Positions 44,641 to 55,100 of a DNA stretch of 64,000 nt are shown here, piece after piece. Origin of the DNA: Hemerocallis citrina (lineage: Eukaryota; Streptophyta; Magnoliopsida; Asparagales; Asphodelaceae); assembly GCA_017893485.1 (NCBI GenBank), contig CM030362.1:257280744-257344743 (forward strand), read 5' to 3'. Each line of letters opens with the position of its first letter. The stretch's first letter is position 1. The position numbers and the translations under genes were made by a program. The notes beneath the pieces were generated by a model, which was not told the DNA's origin, made no database searches, and saw nothing but the letters and a program-made list of their open reading frames with translations.

Positions 44641-45256
44641 AAGACACTACCGTAGTTACAGTAGTAGTTTAAGACATAACGGGGGATTGAACCCTATAAA
44701 GATAAAGGACGAAAAGGGCTTGCCCTCGGACCTATGTAGTATGGGATGCATAGAATCCGAACAAGTGCGCATTAGTGTCATGTAACATAATTAACTGCAT
44801 TAAGGACTAAGTGCACAATCACAACACGACATCAATAGGGTAGTCCCTTTAGTTTGAAATGTGACAAGTTTGTGTTTGCTAAATATGAAATGTTAAGTTA
44901 TACTATTTCCGGCATAGAGAGGATGGCCGTGTATAATGTTCGTCGGTTGAATAAACTGACGTACCCACAGTCTGACATGCAGGTAAAAGACTTATTAAAG
45001 ATTAAAGAAGAATGGATGCGCAAAGATTGTATCATGTTGTTGTACTTTATTTCAATTGTTGTAAAATTTACTTCCGCTGTGCAAAAGAAAAGATGTAATT
45101 TGATGTAATCTCTGATGTATGATGAAAAGTTTTAATTTCCCTGTAAAAGTGTACTAAAGAAAGTGAAAAGATCCTGTAGAACATCTCGAATTCAGTGTAT
45201 TTGGGATTCGGGGCGTTACAGGCGCTCATCTTGCACACACTCGGTGTCAAAAGTCA

Positions 45257-45268
45257 GCTCTGATACCA
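45257..45268 (-). other. Primer-binding site next to Y
   Basis: GCTCTGATACCA is the reverse complement of the initiator tRNA-Met PBS and lies 4 bp from the TG of Y. Y is therefore the 5' LTR of a minus-strand element whose interior is internal region 1. Confidence 0.85.
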
Positions 45269-48159
45269 CTTTTGTAACGCCCCAGATCACCATTACCAGA
45301 TATCTGTGACGCAACCAGAATCTTTGCCTTCAAATGCATCTCAACACAGTTATAACATGGAAATTTAAAAACTTTTTATTGCCAAATAAGGTCATTACAT
45401 CATTGATTACAACCAATATCTTGTTTTTGAACAAGAATACAAATTACATTAACTCATTACATTTTATTACAAAATATATATCAACTCCTCTTGTAAAGTT
45501 AACAACTGTCTCCCGGAATGGCAGTCGACGGATCACTGCCGAACTCCGCTAAATGGTCAATCTGCTTTCCTGGGACTTGCTCCTCAGCTTGAGTCTTCTG
45601 CTGCGCGACTCTAATATCTCTGCACCTATTCGAAAGGTAGGGCTGGTACCTAAAAGGTAGGGAACGTCAGTACTTTGACTGACGCAATACTGATAATAAC
45701 AGTGATCTCCAACTGGTAACCACAAACCATCTTGAATGGAAAAAGAAACGTGCATCCTAATTCCCTAGTGCTCGTGTATGCCATGATCTAACAACTAAAT
45801 GCACCAATCACAAGCCTATTCTAAAGCAAGCAAGACCTTGGGACTCTAGATCCGCATGCATCCCATACTACATGCGTTCCAGACCCAAGCATGGCCTAAA
45901 ATATTGCACAAAATAAGAATGCACATGATGCACCTACTCTAATGCAATTCATTTGGGAATGCATGCATCCCATACTACATACCTTCCCAAAATCAACTTC
46001 GATAGAAACGTATGCATCCCATACTATATACTTTCCAAAGAGTTCGCATCTCCTGATTGTAGGGTTCAATCTCTCGCCATGCATCCTACCCTTGTACTCA
46101 TCCTGTTCCCAATAGATATCCGTGTTTGAGGAGGTTGCAATCACTCGGTCTAGTCCCGTACTGCAGTTCCTAAAATGGTGGTCGCGTTTGTCCACTTAGT
46201 ACCCATGCACAGACCTCACTCAAAAACCCGTGTCACCTTCCGATACAAAACCATGTACCCAAATGACGTCAATGATTCACATATAGAACAAAACCCATGC
46301 GCATAGAATATGACGGCCTCGAGGGTCAAATCTCCCTATCCGACAGGAGCTCCTCTCCCGTTCCTTACCCCGGTTCTTTAGGAATTAACAGATCGAGATA
46401 CGAGACCCACGAAATCAAAACCTGAGAACCAAATCCGTATCCATACGACAGGCAAACTACAACACCCAACTATGATTTTCTAGTACTAATGCAATATACA
46501 TACCCCTAATACACCACTCTAATCCAAGACTCACTGTAAACATTCAGGTAAAAGATTGCTCCGAAACTCTGCCCATCGACCACTGGCCCTAGCGACGCAA
46601 GTCCCGCTCGCCACTTCTCCTAGCTTGGAATTCGTCCCTTACCATGGCTCGCATTCATCCTTAATCGGCATGAATATAACTCGACGGTACCAACTCGGAC
46701 GTCTAATGCCTCGGCGGAAGTTCATATCTAGGGTCGATAGACGTAGGGTATCACCCTATCCTATTGACTACTCGAGTCACAAATCCACCATGGGAGTCAA
46801 CCATACTAGCAATAGACACCAATAGTCCCCAAACAGCGAGTCACCAACTCTATATGTACAAAGGGGAGGGATCCTCTCAACACTTAGTCAAAACCTAAGA
46901 TTAAGCAACTACGGTGTTTCTGTCCGAAACTTAAAAAGATCATAACTCCCACAATACAACTCAGATTTGAGTGTTCAAGCCCAATCTGATTAGGTAAAGT
47001 TCTAGGCTACAACTTCCTAGTTGATCATTTTTCCAGATTCTATCATCTAGTCCCTCAAATTGGCCTCTCAAGCCTCAACCTGTGTACTTCCTGTACACTG
47101 GCTGCACCTTACCGGTAGCCTAAATCACTACCTACTCATCAGAATGCTACAAACTCAGGTTCTATGAAAAGGTGTGGATATCCTCCACAATTCCTTAATT
47201 GATCAAAAATCCAAATTATGTCATTTGATCATCCTAAAACACACATTACTCTCAGGTGTACAGAACTACACACTAAGCTTTACTCAAACAGAGCTCTCAG
47301 CTCAAATCCTGGTCTCTGTCAAGTCTTGTACAAATCATATTAAATCATCTACTCACAGGAATCACCTCAAATAAGGCTTGTTAGAAATCTCTAGATGTCT
47401 ACTACAATTCTCTAAGAGAACACTTTCTCAAAATTTGCTTTTACAGGGCCTCAATTGTATCATCTCATCAAGGTGTCTATTCTGACCGAATTAAGCACAG
47501 TACATGCTACAAAATTCATCATAAATCACATGCTCATCCAATAGTCACCAAATTTACATTAAAGAAACTAGGCATCATAATAAACAACATGAAAAAAGAT
47601 TCATGCTCAAATTTCAAGTATTCACTAAGTTCTATCTGTTTCAAACATGCATAAAGATCATATTGTTCTTCAGTCACAGTTCTAACTACTGTTGATAGAC
47701 TAATTCTGAACATGCATGTAACTTCATTCAATGAATTTCATCATCTAGACACGTAAGGGAATAATCGATGAAAATTTCATCATCAAATTCCATGTAGTTT
47801 GTTCTCGGAAAATTCTAGAAAAATGACATGCAGATCAAGATTTTCTGTTCTAGTTTCAGATTTAACATTAAATCTCTTAAACAACCATTCTCAACTCCTA
47901 CCACTACTCGTGCATGCAAGAATCAACAAGAATCAATAAGACAAGTTTAGATAAACTCCCCACCCTGAATTGGTTTGAGAGAAACTGATGGTCTTGAACT
48001 TTTCTCCTCCAAGAATGCGAGCTCCAAAGCTTGAAAACTTCTCTCCAAATTACTCCTTCTTCTCTCCTACTCTTTTTCTCTTTGGTGTTCTGAAATTTCA
48101 GAACTTGGGAGAGGAAATGAAGTGGGTTTTTATTGAGAAAAGAGTAAGGAAAGAAGGAA

Positions 48160-48267
48160 GGGGAGGGGGGTGTAGGCCGGCCAGAGGGTAGGGTAGGGGT
48201 AGGGGGAGGGGGGGTGTAGGCCGGCCAGAGGGTAGGGTAGGGGTAGGGGTAGGGGTAAGGGTAGGCT
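48160..48267 (+). repeat. G-rich tandem duplication with G-quadruplex potential
   Basis: GGGGTGTAGGCCGGCCAGAG followed by GGGTAGGGTAGGGG occurs twice (about 48166 and 48211). The second copy extends into (GGGGTA)n. Many runs of three or more G spaced by 1-2 bases satisfy the G4 pattern on the + strand. Confidence 0.8.
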
Positions 48268-48596
48268 AAGGAGGTTTTGCTAAACCATGTCTTAGCACTA
48301 GGTTTTTCTTTACAGTTGGAGCTTGGGCTGCACTTATTTGGTTTTGATCAAGCTCCAAATGAGACATGAGAGGTTAGATTGAGCGTATGCAATGTATACC
48401 CATTGTAGTATCATACAATTGCATATTTGAATACGTACCGCACTCAAAACTAGTGCATGTACTAATATCGGTCCGTCTCATTCTCGCGCATTGTCAAGAA
48501 TGCAACCATCCGCACTAACCGCCCCGCAAACCAATGCACTCCATCATCATACGCATATAATCAAACAACACTGTAATATATACATACATGCAGACA

Positions 48597-48600
<4 letters not shown>

Positions 48601-48680
<80 letters not shown>
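48601..48680. repeat. (TA)n microsatellite near the Y terminus
   Basis: About 40 TA units, 27 bp before the LTR end, the same placement as in E, W and Z. Confidence 0.95.
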
Positions 48681-48683
<3 letters not shown>

Positions 48684-48889
48684 TATTGTATTATCCGGGG
48701 TATTACATTACTCCTTCCTTAGAATTGTGTAGTCCCCAGAACTACGCTAGGGGCACATAGCAGACAATCATCATGATCAGAAGATACTTTTCTTGATCAT
48801 CTCCAATTCCTCGAGGAACACCCTTGAAAACTGACCCTTAAAGTGCTCAACGCACTCTTCCATCCTGGAGATTAATCTCATTATGTAGA

Positions 48890-49955
48890 TCATTTTGGGT
48901 ACCTCATCCCGCATCCACCGTACTGGGGATGAATCACCTTGGGGAAGGCGCTCTCGTCCTGGACTACTGGAGATCAATCCTTCTCCATCAAACTTTCTCG
49001 GGCCTATTGCGTCCCACATTCCGGAAATACTGAGGAATACCTCGCTTTACGGATTATTCTGGAGCCCTCACCACACGAACTCCCCATGAGTTTTGCTCTC
49101 GTCCCAAAACACTGGAGATCAATCCCACTCCACAAATTATTCTGGGGCCTACTTCATCCCTCGTCTGGATTACTGAGGAATATCTCACTTTGTGAATCAT
49201 TCTGGAGCCCCTACTCATCCTTGAATTCCCTCGTGGGTACTACTCTAGTCCTCGGAATACTGGAGATTAATTCCTTCTCCACAGATCATTCTGGGACATA
49301 TTTCATCCATTGTCTGGAATACTGAGGAATGTCTCGCTCCTTGAATCATTCTGGAGTCAACGTCCCACTAACCTACTTGTGAATGTTGCTCTCGTCCCTG
49401 GAATACTGGAGATCAATTCCTACTCCACAGATCATTTTGGGGCATATTTCATCTGTCGTCTGGAATGCTGAGGAATTTCTCACTCCATGGATCATTCTGG
49501 AGCCAACGTCACACAATCCTTCCCATGAGTGTCGCTCTCGTCCTCGTAATACTGAAGACCAATTCCTACTCCACAGATCATTCTGGGGCATATTTCATCA
49601 TTCGTCTGGAATACTGAGAAACTTCTCACTCCATGGATCATTCTGGAGCCAACATCATACACAACTTTCCCGGTGAGTATCACTCTCGTCCTCGAAATAT
49701 TGGAGACCAATTCCTACTCTACAGATCATTCTGGGGCATATTTCATCCCTCGTCTGGAATACTGAGGAACTTCTCACTCCGTGGATCATTCTGGAGCCAA
49801 CATCATACACGACTTTCCCGTGAGTATCGCTCTCGTCCTCGGATTACTGAAGATCAATTCCTACTTCAAAGATCATTCTGGGGCATATTTCATCCCTCGT
49901 CTGGAATACTTAGAAACTTCTCACTCCATGGATCATTCTGGAGCCTTTCTACTCA
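48890..49955. repeat. ~147-bp tandem array, about seven copies
   Basis: ATCATTCTGGAGCC and ATCATTCTGGGGCAT alternate with spacings near 62 and 85 bp from about 49050 to 49935, giving a ~147-bp unit made of two related halves. Each full unit contains CGCTCTCGTCCTCG and CTGGAATACTGAGGAA. Long overlapping frames on both strands (for example 49633-49995) only reflect the periodicity. Confidence 0.9.
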
Positions 49956-50764
49956 CGATCGTTCTCGTTCATTACATCTCCTTTCTATTGCCTAAGTCAA
50001 GTTCTCAGTATATCTTCTAGCTCTCGGTTGCACTAATTGAGGTTCAGTGACCACTCCCTCCTTAGAAGAAAACGAGGCTTACCAAGGAGAAGGCAAAATT
50101 TTCAGTTTTATGCTTTATCCGAAACTCTCAAATAAATAAGCACAAGACACGAGATGACCCAAATGCCCAAAACTTTCATGCCTTATAAAAGTCATAATAT
50201 CTTGCTACAGAATATTGTACAAGTTTGCCATTCATAGCTAGCAAGAAATGCAACTAACAAAATATATTACCATTCTAGACTATGCACAACTTCGCACTTC
50301 TTTCCAGTTAAGCTGAAGCTCGCCGAACCAATTTTTCAAACTTCCGAATGCATAATAGTACTAACTTGGTTCTAAGTCTAGGCATGAGTCCCTGTTCAAA
50401 TCTCTTGGCCTTCTTTACTTCGTCTTGCACCATTTCTTGGGGCATAACGAAATAGTTGAGTAAATCTGGTTTCTTATTCCCGGATGGTCATACCTCTCTG
50501 CTTTAGATTTTGAAATTCCATTGTCTTTTCTTCTTGTAAGTCTGGGGAAAATAATGCTGCTTAAACTCGTCCAGGAAATCCTCCCCATTCTACGGGTTCT
50601 CGTTCCATTCTTCGTTTCACAGATTTCCTCTATTGCCTTTCTTGGTATGTCACGAATTCTAGTCTCAATACTGAGTCTCGGTGCGGCCTTGTCGTTCTTC
50701 CTCAACTTTGTGCTGCGACTCGCCCTCATTTGTCGTTCGACTGCAAACTTACTACCTGCACCTC

Positions 50765-50965
50765 AGGTTATGAATTGCTTTTTTCGACATCTGGTTGCAG
50801 ATTTGCCTTCTAGACTTTTTGTCGCAGACTTGCCTTCCGATATCCAGTTGCAGGTTTGCCTTCTGGACCTTCGGTTGCAGATTTGCTTTCTAATATCCAG
50901 TTGTAGTTTTGCCTTCATTGATGTCTTGTTACAGACTGGCCGCCATTTGAACTTGATTGCACCAA
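50765..50965 (-). repeat. ~30-bp repeats shared with element C
   Basis: In reverse complement the unit reads GGCAAATCTGCAACCAGATG and similar, about six copies. It is the same family as 18025-18220 in C. Confidence 0.8.
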
Positions 50966-51138
50966 GTTTGTTAGTAAAAACGAAGTACACTGAGACTAAT
51001 TCAGATATAGGGAAAATCATAATCTTAAGTTGTAAAGCACTACCATCTGATTTACGATCATCCTATCTGCCAACTAAACTCAATTTATCTGGCCTTCAAA
51101 TCTAATTTCCTACCATGTTAGACAGCAATTTGAAGTCA

Positions 51139-51150
51139 GCTCTGATACCA
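51139..51150 (-). other. Primer-binding site next to Z
   Basis: GCTCTGATACCA, the complement of the initiator tRNA-Met PBS, lies 4 bp from Z. Z is thus the 5' LTR on the minus strand. Confidence 0.85.
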
Positions 51151-51154
51151 CTTT

Positions 51155-51621
51155 TGTAGTCCCCCTGAGTCCGGCTCAGCTGCACACGTGGCTACACGTA
51201 CGCACAATACGTGAACAAATAAAATCCTAACAACTGCCCACCACAGGCGGCCATTAAAATAGTGGTTAACTGTTGGGTACCCCTATTATTTGGCTTTTCC
51301 TAAATAATCTCTCTTTCTCTCATCTTCATTCACGATGTGGGATTATTTCTTTCATCCAAGCCACATCACTTTCAACCCATCGATGCATGCATTCTTTCTC
51401 CTCATGCATATTTAATCCATCATTAATTGCCTATGCCCCATAGGAGATCTTATAGGCCACCAGCATCAATTTCATAGATCATAATCCCATGGGATCCTAC
51501 TATGGGCCACAACCAACCCAACTTCTTATCTCATCTCTTTTTATTATTTTATACATATATATATTATTATATATTTCTATATAATATTATATATATACCC
51601 GCTTAAGTAAGGAGTGTTACA
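51155..51621 (-). repeat. LTR 'Z'
   Basis: 467 bp, TGTAGTCCCCCTGAGTCC to AAGGAGTGTTACA; about 90 per cent like W by eye. The flanking AAACG differs by one base from AAACA before W. Confidence 0.85.
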
Positions 51622-51626
51622 AAACG

Positions 51627-52160
51627 AAAAGTCGAAAGATGAATGGTCCACTGCTTCATTATATTGCTATAACGTGCGGTTGAGTGTGGTGTGGTCGACC
51701 GACACTAAAGTACGGTCGACAGCAATCGTGCTGTTCATGACGAATCCACTTTATATTCTTACCATATAGTAATCAATTCACAATCAATTAAATACATATA
51801 AAATCTCACAAATATGGAATCCCAATAACTGTTCTTGCTGGCTTTCTTGGGCACTAATCAACATGTGCTCCTTTTTGAATAACTCCTTCTTTTGCTTGAT
51901 TTGCAATCCTTCTTTATTGCTTTCCTTCTTTTCCTATTCTTGAATCTCTTTTGAATCTTTTAATGATATTATTTAATCCTGAAAATCTGAACAACTCAAT
52001 TTAAACTTATTAGTATTTATAGACACGTTTTGTGTACACCAAACTAAGAGTCAACAATCTCTTCTTTTTGGTGTGAACAAAACATGTCATTAAATGTTGA
52101 AAATAAAGAATAAAGCATATAAATACTCTCCCTTAATTCAACACTTTCTGTAACATAGAT
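51627..52160. repeat. Copia-LTR-like sequence, right part
   Basis: Continues the host of the chain. It contains GGTCGACCGACAC and GGTCGACAGC motifs (51690-51722), a TCTTCTTTTTGGTGTGAACAA phrase and an AATTCAACACTTTCTGTAACA end at about 52155. These recall SIRE/Maximus copia sequence, but no TSD ties it to 28481. Confidence 0.35.
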
Positions 52161-55100
52161 TGTAACACCTCGGATTTTAAAATACCGAAAATATTCGCTT
52201 TTATATTTTGTAGGGATTTATTTTAAGTAATACCTTATTTTATTTATTTTTAATATCGATACTGGTATTGAATATTTATGGTAGATTGGTATTATTGTTA
52301 TATTAGAGTTAAGAGTTGAGATTTTGTGTGAGGAAATATAGTTCATTTTATTTTATCATTATGGGGGATTATTATAAGATAATTTTAATGTGTTTTGTAT
52401 TGTTTGTATTATTATAGAAAAGAGTTGGGGTTTATTTGTAATATATTGGATTTGGAGGGCTTATAGGTGATTATACCTTACTATTATTATTAATATATTA
52501 TATTTTCAATATAACCCTTCCCCCATTTTAATTCATTCTTTCATTCTTTTTCTTCTCCTTTCCCGTTCACTCCACCCGACCGAAACCCATCGAACCCAAC
52601 CTTCGGCCTCCCTCCTTCCCGCTCAAATCCACTAGTATTCTTCACCAAATCCAAATTAAACTGAGGGGTATGCTAATTGAAGGGTTCTCTACATCGTGGA
52701 AGTGTCGGATTTTCGAAAGGATTCCGAAAAGGTATACCCTATTTTATTTATTCGTATAAAATTAAGTGTGGTTAGTTTTATTGAGTAGGATTATTATGGT
52801 AGAGAGATTTAGAGGTGTTGGAAGTGGAAGATTTAGAGAATTAGTGGGTTGTTAGAGAAATTGCGAGTTGTTAATAAATTAGAGTTTTGGGTTTGTAAAA
52901 TAGAGATATATATATATAAGAATTATCTTTTGTATGGTGGTAAAAATTGTAGTGAGCCATTAGAATAAAATGGGGAGTGACGATTTTAGTATAAACTCGG
53001 ATTATAGGATTTATGAAATCGGGTAGGAAACTCGATTCTAAAAAAAATTGTAGAAAAGGTATATGAGGGTGTAGAGTATTATGAAAGTATTAATATGAAT
53101 TTAGGATGAATTTTATAGGCTTCCAGCTCAATTAAATTGAGTGAAATGGATTATAGGTGAAAAGTGCATGCCGGGTGTTCGGTGAAATGCCCACACGATA
53201 TAGATGTGAGAATTTGATGAATTCGGAGGTGTAGATGAGTCTTATTATTATTGTTAACCCTAATTTGAGATATTAGGACAAAGGGATTGAAGAAATTAGG
53301 AAGTAGGAAATTTTCCTATTAGAAAGCCTCCGATCAATATGTGAGTTCTTGCATCGGGGTTCGAATTTGAAATCCGTCGATGTAGCTCGCCTACATATGT
53401 CATTTGTGACGCGTGGGTGAAGACGGATTCAAATTTGGAGGTCCTTAGGTCGAGTTTTGAGCTTTAAACTAATCGGTTCTATAATTTTTCAATTAGGTGG
53501 AAAAAGTCGAACTTCGACTGGCTACAGGACGGACGTGGGACATCGTTTGCTCGATCCGTCAGGTGAGTATGTTGTATTTATAAATATTTTATATTGTGAT
53601 CGAATTTCGTGGCCTTTTGATATGTTTTGTGGGAGTTATGCCCAAAATGGATTTTTATTGAAAATACGGACTTTTAAGGGTCCAAAATGGGTTTTTGAGA
53701 TATGCGGTGAAATTAACTATTTTAAGTATATAAAACCTATAATATGGGTCAATGTAATTTGTTGATGTATAAAAACTAAATATATTAAATTAATTATGCA
53801 TATTTTTATCCCGCGCATATTTCGTGCATGTTTTTGGATATATAGGCCGATATAGGTGATTTGGTATATGCGGAGCCTTGGATATGGGCTAGCATGCTAT
53901 GGATGGTTGTTATAAGATGTAATCAGACGAAATTAGTGATTGTGATCATTTTTGGAAACCCGTGTATTTATAGTACATGTTTTGAGCATGTTTTGGGGCA
54001 TATAGGCCCTTATAGGTAATTATAATTACATGGAACATGGTGTATGAGCTAATATGCTAGAATTGGATATTATGAGATTTAATTAGAGGAAATAAGTGAT
54101 TTTGGCCCCTTTTTCTGAGAAACCCGCATGTGTGGTGTATATTTGTGTTATTTATATATCATGATATTGACTCGGGATGTGATAATTGATGAAATTAGTA
54201 AGTGGGGATATGTTTGCATTCTAATTATGTTCGAAATAAATTAACGGGTAATAATGTGATATTATAATGTGATGAAGTATACATTTTGATACTTTTACGA
54301 TATGGAATAACATAATATAGTTCTATTATTAATGCTATCACTTAATGTATGCCTATATATGGTATAATGAGGTAATGAATAATATAATATGATGGTTTTA
54401 TATATTGAATGACAGGGTGTATGCATAGTGGGGCAGAATGATATGATAATTAATATCGTGGACACCGGATATGCATTAAATGGTAAAATAAAAGATAAGA
54501 TGGTACGTGTTAATAAAATGTGTTATTAACCCACGTGATTAAAGTCAAGGTTGTGGCAATTATTGAATTCATAAGTGAAATGCGTGTGTTGATAAAGTAA
54601 GCGGAAAAGATGAAATGATTAATGCTAATAACAGATGGCTTTGTTGACCAGTACCTACAGCAATCCTGGGGGTTTGGGCTAGACCTCCTAACGCCCAAGG
54701 ACCGGCTTGGGAATAGTGGACCCAAACTATGTTTGGGGTAAGTGGATTTTATCGCCCAAGCTATCGGCTTGAGGCTCGGTTTCCTTCGATGACAGCTGTC
54801 GCGAGAAAGTACCCAGTTTACCTGGGACGTGGTTTTTCCCTCCTGGCTATCGGCTGGGAGGAAGCACCCAGTTTACCTGGGACGTGGTTTTCTCCTCGAT
54901 GACAGCCGTCGCGAGGAAGCACCCAGTTTACCTGGGACGTGGTTTTTCCCTCGATGACAGACGTCGCGAGGAAGCACCCAGTTTACCTGGGACGTGGTTT
55001 TTTCCTCCTGGCTATCGGCTGGGAGGAAGTACCCAGTTTACCTGGGACGTGGTTTTTTCCTCGCTAGTTCGGCTAGGAGGAAGACGTAGCCTCGGACGAG

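Larger units (their letters stand above)
41747..45220 (+). mobile_element. Solo LTR 'F' (B subfamily)
   Basis: Runs from TGTAATACCCTGATTTTTC to TTCGGGGCGTTACA with perfect GGCGC copies (41742-41746, 45221-45225). Its last 150 bp is the reverse complement of the start of B with few changes. It has a GCACGTG-rich U3 segment (41790-42125), a TATA box, two tRNA-like modules and a GC-rich block. 3474 bp. Confidence 0.9.
45273..48707 (-). repeat. Long LTR 'Y' shared by two internal regions
   Basis: Starts TGTAACGCCCCAGATCACC beside the PBS and ends CCGGGGTATTACA beside the purine tract of internal region 2. It is not a simple solo insertion, because the flanks (ACTTT, TTACT) do not match. Its two termini differ from those of W and Z. 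GC-rich repeats about CATGCATCCCATACTA lie at 45855-46025, and a G-rich duplication at 48160-48267. Confidence 0.6.
48708..51154 (-). other. Internal region 2 of the chain (non-coding)
   Basis: It opens on the minus-strand 3' side with CTGGGGACTACACAATTC and AAGGAAGGAGTAA (48708-48720, PPT) and ends with the PBS at 51139. It is filled by a 147-bp array, a spacer (50000-50760) and ~30-bp repeats. No gag, protease, RT or integrase motif was found in any frame. It is therefore a non-autonomous interior about 2.4 kb long. Confidence 0.7.
29056..51621 (-). mobile_element. Minus-strand LTR chain W-internal1-Y-internal2-Z
   Basis: W (29056...) and Z (51155-51621) are clearly the same short-LTR family, and the flanking 5-mers are AAACA (29051-29055) and AAACG (51622-51626). 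They can therefore be the outer LTRs of one insertion. Between them a third LTR (Y) has a PBS on its left and a PPT on its right, so it is shared by two internal regions. Neither region encodes gag or pol. MITE, LINE, Helitron-like, foldback, X and F sequences have inserted later. The chain probably arose by recombination between related non-autonomous elements, but Y is not close to W or Z in sequence. Confidence 0.55.

Noticed and set aside
48183..48267. Interstitial telomere repeat
   Set aside because: The unit is GGGTA/GGGGTA, not the plant TTTAGGG; it is a local G-rich duplication.
37933..48707. X and Y as the two LTRs of one element with a 221-bp interior
   Set aside because: The starts and ends of X and Y belong to different subfamilies and the outer flanks show no matching TSD.
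48890..49955. CRISPR-like repeat array
   Set aside because: The unit is 147 bp with no unique spacers, in plant retrotransposon DNA; it is an ordinary tandem repeat.
48895..49995. Repeated peptide frames (DHSGA..., up to 128 codons)
   Set aside because: Products of the 147-bp tandem array; frames are open on both strands and shift between units.
53340..53420. GGGGTTCGAATTTGAAATCC as another tRNA-like B-box in the G LTR
   Set aside because: No A-box at tRNA-like distance upstream and no T-run downstream.
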